DNA of 64,000 nucleotides from Lentzea pudingi (GTDB lineage: Bacteria; Actinomycetota; Actinomycetes; Mycobacteriales; Pseudonocardiaceae), in NCBI RefSeq assembly GCF_014646255.1, contig NZ_BMNC01000009.1:198124-262123 (forward strand), written 5' to 3'. The position numbers and the translations under genes are program-made. The stretch's first letter is position 1. Every line of letters begins with the position of its first letter. Positions 1 through 7,615 of this stretch are shown here, piece after piece. The notes beneath the pieces were generated by a model, which ran no database searches, was not told the DNA's origin, and saw only the letters and a list, made by a program, of their open reading frames with translations.

Positions 1-20
1 GTGCTTCCAGGCCACGGCGC

Positions 21-578
21 TCATTGCTCGATCACCTTCGCCGTCGGCCCGTTGTTCCAGGTGGCTTCCAGCCTGGACAACCGGCCGGCGGCGTTGCGGA
101 AGTTCACCACCAGCGGCCCGCCGGGCTGCTCCACCGACACCGAGTACCCGTCCGCGGGCGTGGCCGACAGCGCCTGCACCCCCTGCGGCCGGTAGCGGAC
201 GACCACGTCCCCGCCGCGCAGGGTGAACGCGTGGACGTACGAGCCGTCCGGTTGCCATTCCCCCTGCGGAGATTGAGCCGAGGAGGGACGCGCATCCGTA
301 CTACTGGGAGGAGCCGGAACAGATGTCGTGACCACAGGAGGCCTGGTGGAAGAAGGCGTGACAGGCGGCGGCGGAGTGCCGGCGGAGGCACCGGGCCCGG
401 GAGAGGGCACGGTGAGCGTCGTGATGGTCGGCATCGGCAGCACGGCCGAGCTCGTCGTGGACCCCACGGCGGCCACCGGTGCGGGTTCCATCGCCCACCG
501 GATGCCGAACCACGACAGGCCGACGGCGACCGCGGTCACCACCGCCCAGGCGACCAGGTATCCGACGGACCGTCTCAC
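21..578 (-). CDS. Membrane-anchored protein with Pro/Thr/Ser-rich stalk, unknown function
   Basis: This is a 185-residue protein of unknown role. One hydrophobic segment (about residues 5-28, YLVAWAVVTAVAVGLSW) follows a short basic N-terminus. A low-complexity Pro/Thr/Ser linker comes next, then a compact C-terminal domain of about 75 residues, probably outside the membrane. I chose the GTG at 576-578 because AGGAGG lies 9 nt upstream on the minus strand. The ATG at 603-605 would overlap the start codon of the divergent response regulator and place that Shine-Dalgarno inside the gene. Its position back to back with a two-component system suggests an accessory or target of that system, which is inference. 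Confidence 0.7.
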   Translation of the reverse strand: MRRSVGYLVAWAVVTAVAVGLSWFGIRWAMEPAPVAAVGSTTSSAVLPMPTITTLTVPSPGPGASAGTPPPPVTPSSTRPPVVTTSVPAPPSSTDARPSSAQSPQGEWQPDGSYVHAFTLRGGDVVVRYRPQGVQALSATPADGYSVSVEQPGGPLVVNFRNAAGRLSRLEATWNNGPTAKVIEQ

Positions 579-603
579 TGCGGCAACCCTCCTGTAGCGG
601 CTC

Positions 604-1269
604 ATGGCATCAGTACTGCTGGTCGAAGACGACCCGGTGGTGCGGGCGGCGGTCACGCGCGCCCTCACCGGTCAGGGCCACATCGTGCACGGTGTCGCGC
701 TCGCGATCGAGGCTTTGCGCGAAGTCACCGCGAACAGCTACGACGTCGTGGTGCTCGATCTCGGGCTCCCCGACCTCGACGGCGGTGACGCGCTGCGGAT
801 GATCCGGGGCGTCACGAACACCCCGGTGGTCATCGCGACCGCCCGCGACGACGAGGCCGGGATCGTCCGGCTGCTCAACGCGGGCGCGGACGACTACCTC
901 GTCAAACCCTTCTCCAGCGAGCACCTCGAGGCCCGCCTGCAGGCGGTGCTGCGGCGTGCGCGCGACAGCAAGCAGCTCGTCATCGGCGGCCTGGAGATCA
1001 ACGTCGACCTGCGCAGGGCCTCTGTGGACGGTCAGGAGCTCTCCCTGACGCACAAGGAGTTCGAGCTGCTCTCCTTCCTCGCGGCACGGCAGGGGGAAGT
1101 GGTGCCGCGAGCGGAGATCCTGGCGAACCTCTGGCCGTCGCACCGCGACGACCAGACGCTCGACGTCCACCTGTCCTGGCTGCGCCGCAAGCTCGGTGAA
1201 CGGGCCGCGCAGCCCCGTTATCTGCACACGGTGCGAGGGGTCGGCGTGCGTCTGGTCGACCCCAGATGA
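604..1269 (+). CDS. OmpR/PhoB-family response regulator
   Basis: The 221-residue protein has a receiver domain (residues 2-115) with the acidic pair E8/D9/D10, phospho-acceptor D52 (LDLGLPDLDG), T79 and K101, all at the canonical places. A winged-helix DNA-binding domain follows (about 122-220, with the LTHKEFELL motif). It is the transcription factor partner of the histidine kinase that starts at 1266, with an ATGA overlap. No clear Shine-Dalgarno precedes the ATG, so the transcript may be leaderless. The inducing signal and regulon are unknown. Confidence 0.93.
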   Translation: MASVLLVEDDPVVRAAVTRALTGQGHIVHGVALAIEALREVTANSYDVVVLDLGLPDLDGGDALRMIRGVTNTPVVIATARDDEAGIVRLLNAGADDYLVKPFSSEHLEARLQAVLRRARDSKQLVIGGLEINVDLRRASVDGQELSLTHKEFELLSFLAARQGEVVPRAEILANLWPSHRDDQTLDVHLSWLRRKLGERAAQPRYLHTVRGVGVRLVDPR

Positions 1270-2546
1270 GGCGTTCACTGGTGCTGGTCGCTCTCGCGGC
1301 GACCAGCATGGTGGCGCTGGCGTTCCTCATCCCGCTGGCGATCATCGTGAAGAACTCCGCGTACACCCGTGCCCTGAGCGAGGCCGAGAAGCAGGCCAAC
1401 GCGATGACCCCGGCGTTGCTGATCACCCGCAAGGCGCCGGAGATCCGCCAGGCGATCAGGAGCACCCGGTACGGCGCCCAGCAACGGCTGGCCGTGCACG
1501 TCAGCACCCCGGTCGGCACGTACGGCTACTCGCACATCACCGCGGCGGACCTGGAGGACGCGCAACGGTTCGCGACCGCGTCCACGGTCGAGCGGCCGGA
1601 CGGCGTGGCCTACCTGCAACCGCTGGCCACCAGCGAGAACGGGATCGTGATCGTCGAGGCGTTCGTGCCCCACGAGCAGCTCACCCGCGGCGTCGTCGGC
1701 ACCTGGTGGGTGCTGGCGGGCGTCGCGGCCGGCCTGGTCGCCGGGTCGGTGCTGGTCGCCGACCGCCTCGGCGCGCGGGCCGTCAGGGCTACCAGGACGC
1801 TGGCCGAGAGCGCGCGCCGGATGGGCCAGGGCGACCTCACGGTGCGGGTCCCGGTGAAGGGGCCACCCGAGTTCGAGGAGGTCGGCAAGGCCTTCAACGC
1901 CATGGCCGAGCGCGTCCGGCACCTGCTCGCCGCCGAACGCGAAGTGGTCGCCGACCTCTCGCACCGCCTCCGGACCCCTCTCACGGCCCTTCTCCTGGAC
2001 GCGGACACCCTCGGGCAGGGTCCAGGCGCGGACCGGGTCCGAGAGGCCGTCCAGGGCCTCGAGAGGGAGGTCGACGAGATCATCAAGCTGGCCCGTTCCG
2101 GGCTGCAGCCCGACGACAGCGGCGCCGACGCGGCGGAGGTCGTGCGCGACCGGCTGGTGTTCTGGTCCGCGCTCGCCGACGACCAGGAACGCCCCTGGAC
2201 GGTGCGCGGCGCCGACAAGCCCGCCCCCGTGCCGCTCTCCCGCGCCGACCTCGCGGCCGCGCTGGACGCGTTGCTGGGCAACGTCTTCCGCTACACGCCG
2301 GAGGGCACGCGGTTCGCCGTGACGCTGGTGCACCAGGCCGATCTGGTGGCTCTGGTGGTCGAGGACGCGGGTCCCGGCATCGCGGACACCGAACGGGCGG
2401 TGCAGCGGGGCTCCAGCGGTGGTGGTTCCACCGGGCTGGGGCTCGACATCGCCCGCCGTGCCGCGCAGGGCACGGGAGGGTCTCTCCACGTCGACCGCGG
2501 GCCGTTGGGCGGTGCACGCGTGCAATTGAGGCTCCGGAGGCTCTGA
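1266..2546 (+). CDS. Membrane sensor histidine kinase (HAMP type)
   Basis: The 426-residue kinase has two membrane segments (about 5-27 and 145-165) flanking an extracytoplasmic sensor of about 115 residues. A HAMP linker follows (about 168-220), then the H-box SHRLRTPL with the phospho-accepting H233, an N-box (LLGNVFRYTPEGT) and glycine-rich G-boxes (DAGPGI, STGLGLDIA). It should phosphorylate the response regulator upstream, with which it overlaps by four bases. The periplasmic-side sensor resembles no ligand-binding domain that I recognise. Confidence 0.93.
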   Translation: MRRSLVLVALAATSMVALAFLIPLAIIVKNSAYTRALSEAEKQANAMTPALLITRKAPEIRQAIRSTRYGAQQRLAVHVSTPVGTYGYSHITAADLEDAQRFATASTVERPDGVAYLQPLATSENGIVIVEAFVPHEQLTRGVVGTWWVLAGVAAGLVAGSVLVADRLGARAVRATRTLAESARRMGQGDLTVRVPVKGPPEFEEVGKAFNAMAERVRHLLAAEREVVADLSHRLRTPLTALLLDADTLGQGPGADRVREAVQGLEREVDEIIKLARSGLQPDDSGADAAEVVRDRLVFWSALADDQERPWTVRGADKPAPVPLSRADLAAALDALLGNVFRYTPEGTRFAVTLVHQADLVALVVEDAGPGIADTERAVQRGSSGGGSTGLGLDIARRAAQGTGGSLHVDRGPLGGARVQLRLRRL

Positions 2547-2566
2547 GGGGCCGGAAACGACGAACA

Positions 2567-2611
2567 CCGCCGGCGGCGCGGACCGTGGGACGGATCCAGC
2601 GCCGCCGGCGG
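2567..2611 (+). terminator. Hairpin terminator after the two-component operon
   Basis: A perfect 13-bp GC-only stem (2567-2579 with 2599-2611) and a 19-nt loop begin 20 nt after the kinase stop codon. There is no T-tract, as is common in actinomycetes. Between here and 2930 no gene is evident. Confidence 0.55.
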
Positions 2612-2929
2612 GCACCGGCCGGCTGCGCGGCACCGCTGCCGCACCACCGAGTCCCGAGCAGGAGGGAGGAACCCGATGAGCGGTGCGCGCTTGCCTTCCC
2701 ACACCGGTGAAACGAGGTGATCTGCCGGGGCTCTCGGCGCCAGGTGTGGGGTCCGGCGTATTCAGTGGGTCTCGGATCGCTTTTTGTGATCTGACATGAA
2801 GTTAGCCGACCACTGATCGCCGCCAATCCACCGTTCAGACGATTAATCCGTTTTAAATATATTTAAGTTCGTCCGGTCGGTCGTCCGCGACTCAAGCGTA
2901 TTTAAGATGACGTCTCCCGCGCCGCCGCC
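2612..2929. other. Intergenic stretch with an AT-rich island
   Basis: No supported gene lies here. A strongly AT-rich patch at about 2840-2905 stands out in this GC-rich genome and contains the perfect 14-bp palindrome TTAAATATATTTAA (2853-2866). It lies just upstream of the DUF4360 pseudogene and could be the remains of that gene's promoter or a binding site for an AT-preferring nucleoid protein (inference). Confidence 0.5.
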
Positions 2930-3308
2930 GTTCCGCACATGGGAAAGACGACTCATCACGGTTCCGACTACCCCGCCGGAACGACCACAGTGGCCGTCTC
3001 GGACGAGAACACGGCATTCACGGTGACCTACAGCGAATCGCAAAGGACGACTACCGCGGGTTCGCGCACTTGCACAGAGGCGCGCGCGGCACGACATCGC
3101 GGCGCCTACGAGCGACAACTGGCAGTTCACCGAATCCACCGACGTCGCGGAGATCGTGTTCGCGCCTCGCGGCGCGGTCCGACGCCTGAACGTGAACACG
3201 GAGGTGCGGGCTTTCACGAACTCGGCGAACCAGCCGGCGTTCGCGTCGATGGATTCCACGGACGGGAGCACCAAGACCCGCTATCAGTTCGCTTGGAAGC
3301 GATACTGA
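2930..3308 (+). pseudogene. Decayed DUF4360-family gene
   Basis: Three collinear blocks in three different reading frames match the intact DUF4360 protein at 4295-4921. The first is TVAVSDENTAFTVTYS (frame of 2939). The second is KDDYRGFAHLHRGARGT (from 3043). The third runs from SDNWQFTESTDVAEIV (3111) to the end SMDSTDGSTKTRYQFAWKRY and stops at 3306-3308. The signal peptide and a large internal part, including the paralogue's cysteines, are gone. Two frameshifts and internal deletion explain why no single frame covers it. It is a dead paralogue of the gene 1 kb downstream. Confidence 0.8.
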
Positions 3309-3508
3309 CCCGAAATGTCACGGAGTGGGCCCGGCGCTATACTCAGAGTGAGCACTGGGCGTTCTCTTCGTGACCCACACGTGACTTTTGACGGGTGAGT
3401 CAACCAGCCCATTGCTTCCCGCGTATACCCATGTAGATTCCCGCACACCGTGACGGCCATTCGGGTGACTGTCACGGACTCGCGCGCCGGACGCGAAACG
3501 GAGGCAGC

Positions 3509-4021
3509 ATGCAGGCGAACGCCCAGACCGCCCAGGTCGACGACCTGACACTCATCGCGCTGCCCACCGCGGTGAACTGCGCGGATCTGTTCGTGCGCTT
3601 CACGCTCGGTGAATGGCGGCTGCGCAACATGACCGCGGAGTGCTCGGCCGTCGCTTGCGCGCTGGTCGAAGCCGCCGTCGAGTCGGCGGACCCCAAGACG
3701 TCGCGGCTGATCACGCTGCGACTGCGACTGAGCGGCGACTACCTCGTCGTCGAGCTGGAGGCAGCCAGGTTCATCATGCCGCCCACCTCGTCCAACGTGC
3801 GCACGGGCGAGCTGCAACTCGCCGGTGGCATCAAGCTGATCTGGTGCGAGATGCAGCTGCCGACGGGCGTGAACGCGAACGCCGTACCGCTTCCCCGGCG
3901 CGAGAAGCGCCGTTCCCCCGCCGCCGAGGCGCTGGGCGACGAGCCGGACGTCGATCCCGAGCTCATCCAGCGCATCCTGTTCGGCCTCGGTGGCTCGATG
4001 GGCAACGGCCACCAGCGCTGA
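3509..4021 (+). CDS. Small HATPase-like (anti-sigma factor-type) protein
   Basis: The 170-residue soluble protein starts at an ATG preceded by GGAGG. The stretch ECSAVACALVEAAVESADP followed by beta strands (ITLRLRLSGDYLVVELE) resembles the start of the HATPase_c domain of SpoIIAB/RsbW-type anti-sigma kinases, where the N-box normally reads ELxxNAxxHA. Here the Asn and His are not conserved, so ATP binding is doubtful. The C-terminal 45 residues are charged and probably flexible. I regard it as a divergent or degenerate regulator of that family. A plain hypothetical protein is the alternative. Confidence 0.5.
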   Translation: MQANAQTAQVDDLTLIALPTAVNCADLFVRFTLGEWRLRNMTAECSAVACALVEAAVESADPKTSRLITLRLRLSGDYLVVELEAARFIMPPTSSNVRTGELQLAGGIKLIWCEMQLPTGVNANAVPLPRREKRRSPAAEALGDEPDVDPELIQRILFGLGGSMGNGHQR

Positions 4022-4035
4022 CCCGCTTCACCACG

Positions 4036-4064
4036 AAGGCGCATCCAGCCGCGGATGCGCCTTT
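4036..4064 (+). terminator. Rho-independent-like terminator
   Basis: A perfect 11-bp stem AAGGCGCATCC (4036-4046) with GGATGCGCCTT (4053-4063), a 6-nt loop and a short T run lies 15 nt after the HATPase-like gene. Confidence 0.75.
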
Positions 4065-4294
4065 GTCATGTGCGCGCTCTCATAGGGGTGGACAGTTCAC
4101 CTATAGGTTCTGCTCTTCAGAAATAACCGATTTCCAGCAGTTCCGGACTGCGATCGACGACTTGTGGTGAACCCTATTTTTGGTGCGCCCGCCTTCAATG
4201 TTGCTCTGCTTGGCGGAAGGTTCGTCGACAGCCTTTCCGATACGGTCTCGTACCACGCCGCCCGAACTGTCCTGCACGTTCGGAAAGGTGTCGC

Positions 4295-4921
4295 ATGATT
4301 TCCACGCTGGCCGCAGCCGCACTGGCTCTGTCCACCATCGTCGTCCCCCCGGCCGCGGACCCGCCCCCGCCGGGCCAGATCACCATCGACGTCGTCACGG
4401 TCAACGGCTCCGGCTGTCGCGCCGGCACGGCCGCCATCGCCGTCTCCCCCGACAACAAGGCGTTCACGGTCACCTACAGCGACTACCTGGCGCAGGTGGG
4501 TCCCCAGTCGGGACCGACCGATTTCCGCAAGAACTGCCAGCTGAACCTCAAGGTGAACGTCCCCGGCGGATTCACCTACGGCATCGCCCAAGCCGACTAC
4601 AGAGGTTTCGCCCACCTCGAGCGGGGAGCGAAGGGCACGCAGAAGGCGAGCTACTACTTCCAGGGCATGTCGGACAACGACCAGCGCTCCAAGTCCTGGA
4701 ACGGCGCGCTGAGCGACGACTGGCAGGTCACCCACAAGACCGACGTGGCCTCGATCATCTACCACCCGTGCGGGGCGAAGCGGAACTTCAACATCAACAC
4801 CGAGCTGCGGGTGGACAAGGGCACGTCCGACCCGAAGAAGACCAGCTTCATGGCGATGGACTCGACGGACGGGTCGATCGAGACCATCTACCACTTCAGC
4901 TGGAAGAAGTGCCCCAAGTAG
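4295..4921 (+). CDS. Secreted DUF4360-family protein
   Basis: The 208-residue protein has an N-terminal signal peptide (MISTLAAAALALSTIVVPPAA). Its mature part has three conserved cysteines (GSGCRAG, RKNCQLNL, YHPCGA) plus one near the C-terminus (WKKCPK), as expected for an exported, disulfide-bonded domain of the DUF4360 family. That family is a beta-rich secreted protein of unknown function, common in actinomycetes and fungi. The start is set by GGAAAGG 6-7 nt upstream of the ATG. A decayed second copy lies at 2930-3308. A strong bidirectional terminator follows at 4942. Confidence 0.85.
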   Translation: MISTLAAAALALSTIVVPPAADPPPPGQITIDVVTVNGSGCRAGTAAIAVSPDNKAFTVTYSDYLAQVGPQSGPTDFRKNCQLNLKVNVPGGFTYGIAQADYRGFAHLERGAKGTQKASYYFQGMSDNDQRSKSWNGALSDDWQVTHKTDVASIIYHPCGAKRNFNINTELRVDKGTSDPKKTSFMAMDSTDGSIETIYHFSWKKCPK

Positions 4922-4931
4922 GCACGTAGGC

Positions 4932-4987
4932 GCGCCCTCGCACGGCAAGGCCGGAGCCCAGGAGGCATGGGCTCCGGCCTTGCCGTT
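4932..4987. repeat. 56-bp hairpin repeat, copy A (bidirectional terminator)
   Basis: A perfect 19-bp stem (4942-4960 with 4968-4986) carries the 7-nt loop GGAGGCA. It lies between the convergent ends of the DUF4360 gene and the lipoprotein gene, so it can terminate both. The entire 56 bp, including the flanking GCGCCCTCGC, recurs identically at 5652-5707, exactly 720 bp away and in the same orientation. Confidence 0.9.
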
Positions 4988-5001
4988 CGTCGTGTCCGAT
5001 C

Positions 5002-5538
5002 TCAGCCGAGGATCGCGTTGAGCGCGGCTTCGTACTCCTTGGCCTGCGTCGGCGTCAGTTCCTTCGACACCCGCAGCAGCACACCACCGATCACGTAGTC
5101 GTACTCGGCCAGCATCGGCATCTCCTTGCCGAACTGCTGGATGTAGTCCATCCGGGCCTTGGCCCCTGTTCCGTCGGGGAACACCTCGACCCCACCACCG
5201 CGCAGGGTGTCGTTCTCCTTGGTGGCCGCGACCACACCCTCGACCGCGATCCGGGTGTCGGTGAACGCGGACTTCGACGTGTAGCCGTTCGGGCGGCCGA
5301 GCTGCTTGTTCGGGTCGTCCTCAGCACTGAAGACCTTGGTGAGCTTCAGGCTCGGAATCTTCGCGGCAAGCGCGTTGGTCACCTCCCCCGCGGTCTGCGG
5401 CGCGGGCTGCGTCACGGCTTGTGACGTGGGGTCGGCGACGGTGGCGGACGTGGCGGTGCCCGTCGGGGACGGCGAACCGCAGGCCGCGACGGGCATCAGC
5501 AGCAGGGCGGCGACAACGCCGGAAACCAGGCGGTTCAT
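5002..5538 (-). CDS. Predicted lipoprotein, unknown function
   Basis: The 178-residue protein has a lipoprotein signal peptide ending in the lipobox MPVAAC (Cys20). A Thr/Pro/Gln-rich linker follows, then a folded domain of about 125 residues whose sequence (AVEGVVAATKENDTLRGGGVEVFPDGTGA) suggests a small alpha/beta fold of unknown role. It should be anchored to the outer face of the membrane. It is flanked on both sides by copies of the 56-bp terminator repeat, and an inverted repeat lies just upstream of its start. Confidence 0.85.
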   Translation of the reverse strand: MNRLVSGVVAALLLMPVAACGSPSPTGTATSATVADPTSQAVTQPAPQTAGEVTNALAAKIPSLKLTKVFSAEDDPNKQLGRPNGYTSKSAFTDTRIAVEGVVAATKENDTLRGGGVEVFPDGTGAKARMDYIQQFGKEMPMLAEYDYVIGGVLLRVSKELTPTQAKEYEAALNAILG

Positions 5539-5589
5539 GCGAGAAGTCCTCCACGACAGCGTTCAGCGATCAGATCTCGTTGTCGCACA

Positions 5590-5621
5590 ACAACCGGCTG
5601 TTACCGAAAACAGCCGGTTGT
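5590..5621. promoter_or_regulatory. Inverted repeat upstream of the lipoprotein gene
   Basis: ACAACCGGCTGTT (5590-5602) and its perfect complement (5609-5621) are separated by 6 nt. It lies 52 bp upstream of the lipoprotein start, between that gene and terminator copy B, in the likely promoter region. It could be an operator for a dimeric repressor. A terminator is less likely because copy B is adjacent and there is no T-tract. Confidence 0.45.
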
Positions 5622-5651
5622 CCACGATCTGTCCACTTGAATCCGCAGCCG

Positions 5652-5707
5652 GCGCCCTCGCACGGCAAGGCCGGAGCCCAGGAGGCATGGGCTCCGGCCT
5701 TGCCGTT
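5652..5707. repeat. 56-bp hairpin repeat, copy B (terminator)
   Basis: This is identical to 4932-4987, with stem 5662-5680/5688-5706. It lies 22 bp beyond the stop codon of the extensin-like gene, which reads toward it on the minus strand, so it should terminate that transcript. Confidence 0.9.
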
Positions 5708-5728
5708 CCCGCGTTGTTCCCCGCGAAC

Positions 5729-6556
5729 TCAGATGTTCTGGTTCGCGAACCCCTTCGTCGCGATCTTCGACAACATCCCCTGCCACACCGCGGTGCTGGT
5801 GTGCGGGTCACCGGTCACGCCGAGCGCCGACTTGAGGCCGTTGAACGCGCTGGTCGTGGCGGGGCCCCAGATGCCGTCGATCGCGAGGCCGGAGCCGCGG
5901 AAGTTGTTGCAGGTGCCCTGGACGAACTTCGTGTCGGCCTCGGAGTCCTTGAGCACGCGGACCGGCATGCCGCCGAAGTCGGCGTGGATGTGGTCGCGGT
6001 GGTCGGCGTTGTACCAGCCGTCGAGCACGTAGCGGAAGCGGCGGCGGCACACTGCTTCCGTTGCGAGGTAACGCTTGCGCAGGGCGGCGGTGCCCGAGGC
6101 GTGGTGCTGGTCGAGGGGCGAGGTGACGTTGCCGCCCGACCAGCGGACGTGGTCGAGGTCCATCGCGGTGCCGGCGCCGTGCTGACCGGCCTTGTTGACG
6201 TAGAAGCCCGCCGAGACGATGTAGCTGATCGAGCCGTAGCTCGACGAGAGCGAACGCAGGTCGCGGATCCAGGCGACGAGCGCGTTGTAGAACGCGTCGG
6301 TGGCCTGCCAGTTGCGCGCGGTCGTGTTGCCGCGGTTGGAACGCCAGTAGTAGACGGGCGTGCCGTCGATCTTCTGGAACGTCATCATCGCCAGCGCGCC
6401 GGCCTCGGCGGCCTCGATCTCCGCGGGCGTGTGCTGGTCGGCGGGCGTGGGGGCGGCACCGGCCAGCCCCGGCGCGATGGTGGACAGACCGGCGAGACCG
6501 GCGACGGCCGCCGCGCCCGTGACGAAGCCGCGCCTGGTGACGTTGTTCTCGAACAC
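5729..6556 (-). CDS. Tat-exported extensin-like / M15-type peptidase domain protein
   Basis: The 275-residue protein begins with a twin-arginine signal (NNVTRRGFVTGAAAVAGLAG). The central domain has the zinc-site signature of the extensin-like C-terminal/M15 peptidoglycan-peptidase fold, with GAGTAMDLDHVRW and DHRDHIHADFGG. The C-terminal 70 residues (IDGIWGPATTSAFNGLKSALG) look like a peptidoglycan-binding repeat. It probably folds in the cytoplasm, is exported by Tat and acts on cell wall peptides. Hydrolase activity is inferred from the family and the exact substrate is unknown. It is a single gene with its own terminator. Confidence 0.8.
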   Translation of the reverse strand: MFENNVTRRGFVTGAAAVAGLAGLSTIAPGLAGAAPTPADQHTPAEIEAAEAGALAMMTFQKIDGTPVYYWRSNRGNTTARNWQATDAFYNALVAWIRDLRSLSSSYGSISYIVSAGFYVNKAGQHGAGTAMDLDHVRWSGGNVTSPLDQHHASGTAALRKRYLATEAVCRRRFRYVLDGWYNADHRDHIHADFGGMPVRVLKDSEADTKFVQGTCNNFRGSGLAIDGIWGPATTSAFNGLKSALGVTGDPHTSTAVWQGMLSKIATKGFANQNI

Positions 6557-6685
6557 CCCAGTACTCCCTCTGCGTCCAAGCCGGGGGCGGCAGGGTGAAG
6601 GCCTGTCTCACTCACCGGCCCGAGGGAGTCTAGGGATGAGGTCCGAACGGCGGAATCGCGCCTGACCTGCGGTTTTCCTTTGTCT

Positions 6686-7588
6686 TTACCGCACGGGGCC
6701 GAGCACGCGGATCAGGTTCTTCTCGGTGTCGTTGCCGAGTTTCTCCAGCGCGAGCTTCGCGACCGGTGCGCCGAGCTTCGCGAGCCCGTTGAACTCGACG
6801 TGCGCGTGGTAGGCGATCCTGGCCGTGCCGGGCGCGTCCCCCGGGGTGATCGAGATGTCGTCGGTCGAGGTGGCGGTGTCGTTGCGCCCCACGAACTGCA
6901 GCCCGCTCGCGTCGTCGCGGGTCAGCTCGTAGACGAGCTCGGTCTTGCGGCCGAGGAACTGCGACACGTTGCGCCAGCGCGAACCGACCTCGACCGGGCC
7001 GTCGTCGAGACGCGTGCACGAGACGGTGCCTGGGTCCCACTGCTCGGCGCGGGAGAAGTCGCGCAGGTACTCGATCACGCCCTCGGGCGTGGAGGCGACG
7101 GTGAAGGTGCGTTCGACGTCCACGCCGGAGACGTGCGGTGAGTTGAACGTCTGCGGCGCCAGCTGGAGCCGGTACTGGTCGAGGAGTTCGGCCTGGCTCG
7201 CGGCGCGGCCCTGCAGCCGCTCGAGCCGCGTGTCGTCGAAGTTGCCGAGCTTGCGCAGCGTCCGCCACAGCGCGATCTTGCCCTCGACGCCGACGCGCAG
7301 GGTCTCCAGTTCGAGGACGTCGCTCAGCGGTGAACGGCCGAGCACCCTGCCGTTGAGCTTCAGCCTGCCCGCCTTCTCGGTGAGCCAGCCGATCGCCTCC
7401 TTGTGCGGGCGCGGCTCGACACCGGTCTCGCGCATGAGGTCGAGCAGCTCCTTGCGGTCCGCTTCGACATCGTCCGCCAGGAGGCGCAGCTCGGGATGGG
7501 TGCGGCTCACGCGGCGGGCGAGTTCGGTGCTCGCCATCGCCCCGGCCAGGTGGTCGTTGAGGTAGATGCCCAGCAGCTCGGTGTTCAC
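6686..7588 (-). CDS. Helical-bundle domain fused to an SRPBCC lipid/cofactor-binding domain
   Basis: This is a 300-residue cytoplasmic protein in two parts. Residues 1-150 are mostly helical (DHLAGAMASTELARR, LRLLADDVEADRKELLDLM) and resemble ferritin-like four-helix proteins, but without a clear EXXH metal motif. Residues 150-300 are an SRPBCC/polyketide-cyclase-like domain (VDVERTFTVASTPEGVIEYL, REQ-type cavity, C-terminal helix). It reads in the same direction as, and 27 bp downstream of, the NDH-2 gene, so the two may be cotranscribed. No enzymatic function can be assigned. Confidence 0.7.
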   Translation of the reverse strand: MNTELLGIYLNDHLAGAMASTELARRVSRTHPELRLLADDVEADRKELLDLMRETGVEPRPHKEAIGWLTEKAGRLKLNGRVLGRSPLSDVLELETLRVGVEGKIALWRTLRKLGNFDDTRLERLQGRAASQAELLDQYRLQLAPQTFNSPHVSGVDVERTFTVASTPEGVIEYLRDFSRAEQWDPGTVSCTRLDDGPVEVGSRWRNVSQFLGRKTELVYELTRDDASGLQFVGRNDTATSTDDISITPGDAPGTARIAYHAHVEFNGLAKLGAPVAKLALEKLGNDTEKNLIRVLGPVR

Positions 7589-7615
7589 GCTGCCGGGTTA
7601 CCCCTGGCCAAACCT

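Noticed and set aside
2676..2720. 14-codon ORF (MSGARLPSHTGETR) with a very strong GGAGGGAGG Shine-Dalgarno downstream of the histidine kinase
   Set aside because: Too short to support, lies after the kinase terminator hairpin and no downstream gene is coupled to it. It may be a leader peptide or chance.
4070..4294. Possible small gene between the terminator and the DUF4360 gene
   Set aside because: No frame with a Shine-Dalgarno and protein-like composition is present. It is best read as the DUF4360 promoter region.
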